From contig JALKBU010000782.1 in assembly GCA_023091735.1 (NCBI GenBank), forward strand, positions 1 to 24,886: DNA of 24,886 nt, written 5' to 3'. The position numbers and the translations under genes were made by a program. Of this stretch, positions 17,583-24,886 are shown piece after piece. Source of the stretch: Trichomonas tenax (taxonomy: Eukaryota; Parabasalia; Trichomonadida; Trichomonadidae). The notes under the pieces are model-generated. The model was not told the DNA's origin. It saw only the letters and a program-made list of their open reading frames with translations, and searched no databases. The stretch's first letter is position 1. Every line of letters begins with the position of its first letter.

Positions 17583-18311
17583 TCCAGATAATCCATGAGC
17601 TCCACCAGAATCACCTCCAAACCAACCACCATCACCTCCACCACCAGGAGCATGACTGATACCAGTATATGTATTGCTACTTCCTGTCCCGAATGATGGT
17701 TCATTTTTAAAATTTGTATCAGAACCTTTTCCAACACTACTTTGAGTTGATTGAGCATCAGCATAATATTGATTTCCAAGTTGTACCTCACCAGTCCGTC
17801 CTTCTAGCCCGTCACCGTATCCGCCTTGGTAGCTACCTTGATATCCATAGCCCGAACCACCACCTCCACCACCAACAATCAATCTGTGATTAAATATCTG
17901 GTCAAGAAGTCGAATATCTGTTGCACCACCGCCTCCCGCACCATAATAAGATGTAGCAAATCTTTAGCCGTTTCCTCCTCCATTGAATCCTCCTTTTTGT
18001 GTTTCCATGTTCTGTGTTGCAGATCCTTTTCCTCCAATGTATAAGAAGTTATTTGCAGCTTGCTTGAGAGATAAAATGCCATTCGCAAATCCACCAAGGC
18101 CACCGTTACCATTAGAGTAGTTGCAGCCTTGTGCACCGTAGACACTAATGTTGTAATCGCCTGGGCCAAATGTGATTGTATAAGATGTACAATCGAAATT
18201 CGACGAACAAGGGTAATCAAATGTAAATATTTTGTCATCTGCAATCGCAACACTTGGGCTTCCTTTGGAGTTATCATATAAACCATAAATAACAGAGATT
18301 TGAGGCCTTTT
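17583..18311 (-). pseudogene. Glycine-rich (ALK-like) surface-type protein, broken fragment
   Basis: Reading the minus strand from 18311 gives KRPQISVIYGLYDNSKGSPS, then a Cys-containing segment (CSSNFDCTSYTITFGPGDYN), ISVYGAQG, a Gly-rich stretch, YIGGKGS and GGFNGGGNG. An in-frame TAA follows at 17964-17966. Beyond it the same frame resumes with RFATSYYGAGGGGATDIRLL and IVGGGGGGSGYG through to GGAHGLSG. This order (VYGAQG, GGKG, GGGGATDIR, IVGGGGG) is that of the glycine-rich domain found in ALK/LTK receptors and in many trichomonad proteins. The family pattern stops at about 17583 and the residual frame ends at a TGA at 17556. Upstream of 18311 the frame has a TGA at 18312-18314 and no good start. 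Both ends missing plus a nonsense codon support a pseudogene. Confidence 0.78.
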
Positions 18312-18460
18312 TCATTCAAAACAATAACTTCATAAAATGACAAATACAACGAAATTATCCGCAATTTTATATTTTATAATTTAAGATTAAAAGAATTTTG
18401 TATAAAAACAATAAACAAACAAATATTTTTATAAAATAAAAAAATATATAAAATTATAAA
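18312..18460. other. Short AT-rich spacer
   Basis: Almost pure A/T between the glycine-rich fragment and the stop of the IQ/pseudokinase gene. It contains TAAA/TATAAA words on the minus strand that could serve as the 3' end signal of that gene. Nothing else is seen. Confidence 0.5.
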
Positions 18461-21400
18461 TTACTTGATCTGAATGATTGTGACCGGTTTAGAACCCGGG
18501 GCAAAAACAAGTGAACTCGGTTTGCCATCAAGTGTGGTGATTGGACGTTTCCATGATTCTGTCTTAAGACTGCTTCCTTTGTGTGAACGTGATGACTGTT
18601 TCTCACGTTTAGGATGTGTGATGTTGATTGATGATAAATCTGTGAATGTCTGTGAAAATCGAGATGTGAATGAATCTTTCATCGCTGCACATTGTTTGAC
18701 AAAATGTGGTGAGAATAAATCTGACCTCGAGAATAGTGTGTTGAATATCCTCAGTGATGAAGAAACGAGTGGTTCATTGTTGTTCATGTCCGAAAGTTTT
18801 TGCTCATTCTCAAGGAAGTTTGAATTCTCGATTGCTGTTGCAAGTTGCCTAGAAATGTCTGATTTCTGGTTGATGATTGTCCTGAACATACTTTCGCCTT
18901 CGATTCTGATTGGATACATGATCTTGTCGCGAAGACTGTTAAACATAGGAACATCGAATAGAGTTGTGTTGTGAAGAATCTTGTTTGCGATGTTATTGAT
19001 GAGATCTGTTGGTTTCTTGTTCAGTGCAATATATGCACGCAATAATTCATTTCGTTGAGATTTCATCTGGAAATATGCGCCTGTCATGTGAACAATCATG
19101 CTTGGTTCTGTGAGATTCGTTAATGTGATTATGTCTCGATTGATGACATGATAGAACTGATTGATGATGCTTGCTTTGATGCTGATATCTGTAATGCGAA
19201 CAACTAAATAGATGCAAATATTTCTGATACATAAATGTGCATAAACTGATGGATGTTCTGCTTCAACACTTCTGTGTATTTCTTCTGGAAGTTTAGATGA
19301 CAAAAATGCAACCAAATCATTAGGAGGTTTGTTTTGAGTTACTTTCATTATGTTCTTGAAAAGCAAGAAAATATATCTGAACAATAAACTTGATTTTGCT
19401 GAGAAATATTCAAATGACATTTCTTTGCGTGAACTGCTTCTTTTACCTTTAAAAAGTTCATTATCATCTTTTGGCTTGTTTTCTTGCGGTTTGAGCATGA
19501 AATCTCCTTCTGCTGGAATACTTGTAAGCATGTATTGAATGTATTTAGATGCTTCTTGGATTGGAAGACGTTGGTTTGAGAATTCAGATGGAAGAGTGCT
19601 TTGCCTAAGATAGAATAGAGAACACAAACTCTTCGTGAGTTCGATGTTGTCATTGATGTCGAGTTCTTCTGCAAAAACTCGTAAATCAACCTTAGGAACA
19701 TATTCAATGCTGAAAACAGAGAATAGTTTTTGAAGATATGTTGACTGCATTATGACTTCAATCGCTTTTGGACTTGCACGGCTGATGATTGTGTCAATCG
19801 ATCCCCTAAATAAAACACTTGCAGAATTTTCTGCAATGTATGGAATCGCTTCACTAATGAATAGTTTCATCGCATCGTGAATTGAATTATAATGAGAAAT
19901 CATTTTAATGACTTCAAGAAGTGGCTGTCGAATGCCATCTGTCGCATTTGGATCTCGAAGGAAGATCATGCATGCACTCATCATAACCGAGTTCTTCATG
20001 CAATTCCTGATGTATGTGTGTGTTGGAGATCCTTCGTGAAGAAGAGATGTTTTCGATGCAGCAATAAGGAATGATGTCGCATCATTGCGACTGCTTTGGA
20101 ATGTGACACATTGGAATATCTTCTGTGGAACTTTGAAATCAACAAATAATCTGACAATAGGAATACTCTGTCCATTGTTCCAGAATCCAACAATGTTTTT
20201 GATTGTGTTCGATTTCTGTTTCTCATTTCCAAAGACAACTGAATATGCTAATGAGTAAACATTGTTAGAGAATGGAATGAATTGTTCATAATATGCATCA
20301 TTGTGTTCCAATGTTTTAACGATGCAATTAGCAATGTATGAAGAACCTTGTGCTGCAAATAAGACTAAATTATAAAGTTTGTTGTGCATGAAGATAAACA
20401 AGCAACATGAATCCTTAAAATAGTCATTAGTTTCGAGCATTTGGAATCTCGTTTCATATTTCATCAGAGGATTGCATGTGTAGAGTTCATATAAACTTTG
20501 AACAACGTCATTCACATAAAGCATAAGTGGACCTTGACCATGTTCGACTGTTTTAAGGAATTTGTCATAGAACTTTAACACGTCATTAAAGATTTCGCTG
20601 TTGTATGTTGATCCATATGCAACGTTTTCTTTCGTCATGTCCTTAGATAATGTGTTGATGACAAACTTGACAATGATATCCAAAAAGTTGTTCTTGAACA
20701 AACATGCAATAACATTCAAGTTTGCGCCCTTTCCTAATGGGAATGAATATGCAATATCATCTTCTGACATGTCATCGTTGAAGATCAATGCTGTGATAAT
20801 ACCCATAGCGAAGCTAAAATTGCTTGGTTGCAAATTGTTGAGGACAGGATAAAAGAATTGAGCAACGAAAACTTTTGGTTCTGGATATGCTGTGTATTCT
20901 TCAAGCATATTGAATGATGGACCTTTAGAATTGAAGACATTGAACTTGATCAGTTCAACAACTGTTGGTCTCTTCGATGGATCGAGGCGAAGACATAATC
21001 CAATGATTTCAATCAACTTATGGAGATCCTCTGCTTCTTCTTTGCATCCATGCGGCATAAAATTGTAGTGTTCAATGTCAAGACACGTTGCAGGAAGTCC
21101 AAGTTCCGATACAAAGAAAATCTCACCACACTCACCATAAACACGTTCCGTTGGTGGAACAACGGTCGCTCCTTTCATCCAGTCATAGAAGAATCCAATG
21201 TCTGTATACAATGGAGGTTCTGTTAAATTATAATCATTGCCAAATCGAACACGTTTTGGAGCAGAATCATTTGGTAATCTCGAAAGGAGCTCTGTTCCAT
21301 ATGAAGGAGGAAGATTTCCTGTTAAGATATAGAAAAGCAAAACACCAATCTGCCAAACATCGAATGCTGTTGTGTGCTCATGCAATAGTTTGTGATAGTA

Positions 21401-24400
21401 TTCAGGTGGAAGGAATGGATTCGTTGGTTGAGAGAAATCAGGAGGAAGTGGGAGAACTGTTGAAACTTTGTTCGGCATATTATGTTGGCAATCAAAAATC
21501 GTTCCAATTTGTGTTGTATTGTTGGCAGAATCAATGAAAATATTTGAAGGAACAACTGTCCTGCAAATGATATTTTTGGAGTGAAGTTTTCTCAATGCAC
21601 TCAAAATCTTTGCAATAATGATTTTTGCTGTGTAGATTCTGTTTTGCGTTGATCCCAAAAATGAGTGAATTGTGAGGAAATGACTCAAAGGAAGAGCACG
21701 AGTATTCTGCGTTACAACAATATGTGTTGTAGCATTTTGAACATCTGTTTTGTAGCCATAAACAAGAGTTGAAATGTAATGAGCACTGTTTGAAACATTG
21801 GAGACAAACTTGAAATGATTTTCAACGGCACTGTTGTCGAAATATCCGCGTGGAAGAACCCATTTCATCAAAAAGTTATGTGAATCATGATCTCTTCCAA
21901 ACAATTGTTTGTTGGACCAACACTCATAAATAGATTTATAACGTTTGATTTCGAGAAGTGGATTTCTGTTTGGTGTTGGATTGAAGTCAACAAGATCAAC
22001 ATCTTTCTGCTTGATTAATTGCATCTCTGACGAAACTTGCGGTCTAATTTTATTTAACAATGCTGCTTCTTGCTCTGCACTCGTGTTTAAATTCATTTGT
22101 TGAACAAGTCTAGAATAAATTCCTTCTAAAAGACGTTTTAAGATTTCATGTTTTGCAATATCTTCAAGTTTCGATAACTTCGATATTCTCTTATTCAGCT
22201 GCTTAATTTGATCATTAATGAAGAATGATTTGCTTCCAGCTATTTTTTGTGCTGTTATTGCGCTAATATCTGAAATAACATATTTTGAAGCCAAAAATTT
22301 GAGACTTGCAACAGGATTGACTTCATTGATTTTGTTTTGGACTTCTTTGATTGTAAAGAATTGATCGGTCATGCTGTTGTAGACACCAGAAGTTACCAAA
22401 GGAAGAGGCCTTTCAATGAATCTTGGTGGAGGTCCTTCAGGTTTGACTTTATCTGGACAAAATCTGACCAAAAATGAAGAAAATGATGTCAAAGGTGTTG
22501 GAAGGATATCAGCACGCATGAAGAAATGAAACATCTCATAAACAGAGAGTGCTTTTGGAGGAATTGGAGGGAGAAAAGCATTCGATGATCGAACATCAAA
22601 TCCACAGATTGCATCAATCAATGAAAAATTGTGTTTTGACTCAGAAAACATCAATGAAAGCATTCCTTCAGTAATTTTAGCATCGAAATATTCCGCTTTA
22701 GCTTTCTTATGCTTAAACTCTGCATCAATTGGATCAATCTCTTTGAAGTTCTTGCTGAACTCTTTGACAGTCAGCAAAGCAAATTCTTCTTTGTTATCAT
22801 ACTCAAAACTATCAAAATCAATTGCTCTCGTTTGGAAAAACTCAGTTTGCAACAAATATGAAACAACAGAACCTGTTCCAGATATCATACAAATGAATGC
22901 AAGTTTTGGCGAAAATTTTGTGATATTAATAACATTGTAAATTTGAGATGATGGAATAATCAAAATCAAACTGAAATCACATCTTGATTGAATGAATTGC
23001 GGCGGTCCAAGTAATTTCTGAGCAAATTTGAGCTCCTGCGCTGACATTTTTGATGTCGGATAATTTAATTGGACTTCGTTCTTCTTCGTCAAATAAAGTT
23101 TAATTCCTGCTGAAGTAGAAACCATCAAAATATCGGGATCAGTAATTCCATCTACGGTCAAAATTCGGTCTTGAATATTGATGATTCCGCAAACTTCTGT
23201 CAATGGAATTTGTGGTTGCAATTCATAAACTACAATATATCGCTTGCTGGACCATAAATAAAGCTTATTTCCAATTTGTTTCATGAATGCAAATTGCTCC
23301 AAATTTCTGTGAATGAATTCTCTTTTCTGTAAAAAGTCAAATGAAAAAATGAACAATCCTCTATCAATAAATGTTCCTGCAAATCCAAGAATGTTTCCAT
23401 TAACTGTAACAGGAATGATTTGAATGCAATGAGAGATGAATGGATTTGATTTCACAACATTCTCGAAAATGATTCTATAATGTGTTTCAAGTGTCAAAGG
23501 ATCAACGCAAATCAAATCTCCTCTTTGTGGGAATAAGTTAATCCATAACATTCCATGCCTATCGAAGTGCATGAAGTGTGCTAAAACAGGAATGCGATTG
23601 TCTACTTCGAGTTTCTTCGACATTACAACTTTTGATCCTTCGAACAAACAAAGTTTCCAATAACAGTTAATTCCGAAGACATTTCCGTTTGATGGATTGA
23701 TAATTGAATCAAAGAGAGGAACGTTTGAAATCACATACTTGAATGGATGAGAATCTTCAATTGTTCCTGTAATTTTGAAATAATGTACTTTTGTTAAAGA
23801 ACAAACAGCAAGCACACCAGTATTACCAACTCTAGTTATTGATTGTGCTGAATGTATGTGTAAGTGATGAAAAGCACGCGGAACAAGATGAACGAATAAT
23901 TTTCCAACTTTTCTTTGTTTAAACTTCTCATTTTTTACCCACAAGTTATCAACTGTCTTCATTCTTCCATCCGCACGTTTCATAAGTAATGGAATCAAAT
24001 CTTGTTTTGCCCAAGCAAAATTATTTTTCTGTTGAAACATCATTTCATCTTGCTGCGACTGCGAAACTCTCTTTGGGTCCTTTTCATGCCAAGGAGGTGG
24101 TAAATCGACAAGAATTTTGTGTTTTCTGCTGATTTTTGGTTTACTCGAAACTAAAACTGTTCTTACAGACGATGTTGATTGTTGAACTTCTTTTCTGGAG
24201 GTTTTTGCACTCGATGTGATATTGCTCATCGTAGACTTTTGGCCAGAATTTAGAGCAGTTTTTGGTCTATTGCTCATTGTCAATGTTTTTGGTATTTTAG
24301 GAATCATTTCTGGATTATTTATCGATTTTGCTGGATAATATGTAAGAATATGATCGAATTTCTTTAAATTATTTATCTCTTTTTGTATTTCTCGCTTTTT

Positions 24401-24619
24401 CTTCACAACAGAGACTGCTTTCTGAATCCTCCCGAGTGAAATTGTCTGTTTCAATCGCTCCAATATGATTCTTGCGCGAAATTTTCTAAAACTTTTTTGA
24501 ATAATAATTGCAGCTCTGGATTTCTTTAATCCAAGCTTCACATTGAACCTATACATGTATCCCCTGAACACAGATTGAATCTTAACAGCGGCGATTTTTG
24601 CTTTAAGATCGGGATCCAT
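18461..24619 (-). CDS. IQ-motif, propeller-like, pseudokinase scaffold protein
   Basis: Encodes 2052 residues. The frame opens at a TTG at 24625, and the first ATG is two codons later at 24619 (MDPDLKAKIAAVK), which is taken as start. Two IQ motifs sit at residues 14-24 (IQSVFRGYMYR) and 40-50 (IQKSFRKFRAR), with a weak third near 65; these predict calmodulin or centrin binding. About 95-200 is low-complexity and basic. About 240-500 is beta-rich and propeller-like. About 923-1240 is kinase-like: the catalytic HRDLKPxN is CRTVVPSN (near 1020), no DFG or glycine loop is visible, but PPEYY (near 1071), DVWQIGVLLFYILTGNLPP (near 1090) and LRLDPSKRPTVVEL (near 1220) are kept. An insertion of about 100 residues lies between the last two. 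It is therefore very probably a catalytically dead kinase. About 1240-1950 is helical, HEAT/ARM-like, and the tail is Ser/Lys-rich. Function is unknown; a scaffold is the likely role. Confidence 0.85.
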   Translation of the reverse strand: MDPDLKAKIAAVKIQSVFRGYMYRFNVKLGLKKSRAAIIIQKSFRKFRARIILERLKQTISLGRIQKAVSVVKKKREIQKEINNLKKFDHILTYYPAKSINNPEMIPKIPKTLTMSNRPKTALNSGQKSTMSNITSSAKTSRKEVQQSTSSVRTVLVSSKPKISRKHKILVDLPPPWHEKDPKRVSQSQQDEMMFQQKNNFAWAKQDLIPLLMKRADGRMKTVDNLWVKNEKFKQRKVGKLFVHLVPRAFHHLHIHSAQSITRVGNTGVLAVCSLTKVHYFKITGTIEDSHPFKYVISNVPLFDSIINPSNGNVFGINCYWKLCLFEGSKVVMSKKLEVDNRIPVLAHFMHFDRHGMLWINLFPQRGDLICVDPLTLETHYRIIFENVVKSNPFISHCIQIIPVTVNGNILGFAGTFIDRGLFIFSFDFLQKREFIHRNLEQFAFMKQIGNKLYLWSSKRYIVVYELQPQIPLTEVCGIINIQDRILTVDGITDPDILMVSTSAGIKLYLTKKNEVQLNYPTSKMSAQELKFAQKLLGPPQFIQSRCDFSLILIIPSSQIYNVINITKFSPKLAFICMISGTGSVVSYLLQTEFFQTRAIDFDSFEYDNKEEFALLTVKEFSKNFKEIDPIDAEFKHKKAKAEYFDAKITEGMLSLMFSESKHNFSLIDAICGFDVRSSNAFLPPIPPKALSVYEMFHFFMRADILPTPLTSFSSFLVRFCPDKVKPEGPPPRFIERPLPLVTSGVYNSMTDQFFTIKEVQNKINEVNPVASLKFLASKYVISDISAITAQKIAGSKSFFINDQIKQLNKRISKLSKLEDIAKHEILKRLLEGIYSRLVQQMNLNTSAEQEAALLNKIRPQVSSEMQLIKQKDVDLVDFNPTPNRNPLLEIKRYKSIYECWSNKQLFGRDHDSHNFLMKWVLPRGYFDNSAVENHFKFVSNVSNSAHYISTLVYGYKTDVQNATTHIVVTQNTRALPLSHFLTIHSFLGSTQNRIYTAKIIIAKILSALRKLHSKNIICRTVVPSNIFIDSANNTTQIGTIFDCQHNMPNKVSTVLPLPPDFSQPTNPFLPPEYYHKLLHEHTTAFDVWQIGVLLFYILTGNLPPSYGTELLSRLPNDSAPKRVRFGNDYNLTEPPLYTDIGFFYDWMKGATVVPPTERVYGECGEIFFVSELGLPATCLDIEHYNFMPHGCKEEAEDLHKLIEIIGLCLRLDPSKRPTVVELIKFNVFNSKGPSFNMLEEYTAYPEPKVFVAQFFYPVLNNLQPSNFSFAMGIITALIFNDDMSEDDIAYSFPLGKGANLNVIACLFKNNFLDIIVKFVINTLSKDMTKENVAYGSTYNSEIFNDVLKFYDKFLKTVEHGQGPLMLYVNDVVQSLYELYTCNPLMKYETRFQMLETNDYFKDSCCLFIFMHNKLYNLVLFAAQGSSYIANCIVKTLEHNDAYYEQFIPFSNNVYSLAYSVVFGNEKQKSNTIKNIVGFWNNGQSIPIVRLFVDFKVPQKIFQCVTFQSSRNDATSFLIAASKTSLLHEGSPTHTYIRNCMKNSVMMSACMIFLRDPNATDGIRQPLLEVIKMISHYNSIHDAMKLFISEAIPYIAENSASVLFRGSIDTIISRASPKAIEVIMQSTYLQKLFSVFSIEYVPKVDLRVFAEELDINDNIELTKSLCSLFYLRQSTLPSEFSNQRLPIQEASKYIQYMLTSIPAEGDFMLKPQENKPKDDNELFKGKRSSSRKEMSFEYFSAKSSLLFRYIFLLFKNIMKVTQNKPPNDLVAFLSSKLPEEIHRSVEAEHPSVYAHLCIRNICIYLVVRITDISIKASIINQFYHVINRDIITLTNLTEPSMIVHMTGAYFQMKSQRNELLRAYIALNKKPTDLINNIANKILHNTTLFDVPMFNSLRDKIMYPIRIEGESMFRTIINQKSDISRQLATAIENSNFLENEQKLSDMNNNEPLVSSSLRIFNTLFSRSDLFSPHFVKQCAAMKDSFTSRFSQTFTDLSSINITHPKREKQSSRSHKGSSLKTESWKRPITTLDGKPSSLVFAPGSKPVTIIQIK

Positions 24620-24886
24620 GCACAAAAATAAACAAAATTCTTTTTGCTCAAAAAAATCAAAAATTTGATATAAATATATTTATTATAATTACTTATGCTA
24701 AATTAATAACAAAAAATTGTATGTTACCTAATTAATTTTTGAGAAAATTGGTTTTTATTGGGGAAAATTTTTCCTTCTGCGGTGTAGTCCCGCGACCTTC
24801 ATAACTTTTTATCTGATCAATATTTTTTCGATTTGAAAGTACTTTCATGTACATATTGATAGTTGTCTATCCAGTGGTGTAAGTGG
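24620..24886. other. Upstream flank of the IQ/pseudokinase gene
   Basis: AT-rich, with no coding region. It presumably includes the promoter of the minus-strand gene starting at 24619. No TCAYW-type initiator is visible within the first 30 nt upstream of the ATG. A small GC-richer island (CTGCGGTGTAGTCCCGCGACC spans about 24778-24798) stands out but has no assigned function. Confidence 0.4.

Noticed and set aside
17879..18364. Minus-strand open frame of 161 residues
   Set aside because: It is out of frame with the glycine-rich domain, whose motifs read cleanly in a neighbouring frame; its product is not family-like.
504..24619. The three large minus-strand genes as one operon
   Set aside because: They are separated by 2.2 kb and 4.7 kb of non-coding or broken sequence in a eukaryotic genome; no sign of co-transcription.
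24620..24625. IQ protein start at 24625
   Set aside because: The codon at 24623-24625 reads TTG on the minus strand; ATG at 24619 is used instead.

Overview
The window looks like nuclear DNA of a parabasalid protist, most likely a trichomonad (Trichomonas/Tritrichomonas type). The grounds are very long intronless genes, AT-rich gaps of 2-3 kb, a BspA-like LRR fragment, and a glycine-rich ALK-like surface-protein fragment, both hallmark expanded families of trichomonads. Species is an inference; no rRNA, tRNA or other marker is present.

Layout: (1) 1-503 is AT-rich spacer. (2) 504-3911, minus strand, is a diaphanous-type formin (N-terminal regulatory region, coiled coil, FH1, FH2, DAD). (3) 3912-6141 is non-coding and contains copy A of a diverged dispersed repeat that carries large hairpins. 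(4) 6142-13776, minus strand, is a giant BEACH protein (helical N-terminus, ConA/LamG-like module, PH-BEACH, BEACH, C-terminal propeller). (5) 13777-17019 is non-coding, with a perfect 20-bp palindrome just upstream of the BEACH gene, copy B of the repeat, and a regular ladder of unrelated hairpins about 115-130 nt apart. (6) 17020-18311 holds two broken gene fragments joined tail to tail: a plus-strand BspA-like LRR piece with a frameshift, and a minus-strand glycine-rich piece with an in-frame stop. (7) 18461-24619, minus strand, is a 2052-residue IQ-motif, propeller-like, pseudokinase and helical-repeat protein. (8) 24620-24886 is its upstream flank.

The three intact genes share one strand but are separated by kilobases, so they are independent transcription units, not an operon. 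By family they fit actin assembly (formin), membrane trafficking scaffolds (BEACH) and calmodulin-linked scaffolding or signalling (IQ/pseudokinase). Two starts were corrected: the longest open frames of the formin and the IQ protein begin at TTG, and the first real ATGs are at 3911 and 24619.

The feature that known gene types explain least is the hairpin array of 16047-16718 with its relatives at 5600-5918 and 14361-14903. Stem sequences differ from hairpin to hairpin, arms within a hairpin match at about 88-95%, and spacing is regular. It is a candidate small-RNA (hairpin precursor) locus or an undescribed foldback element.
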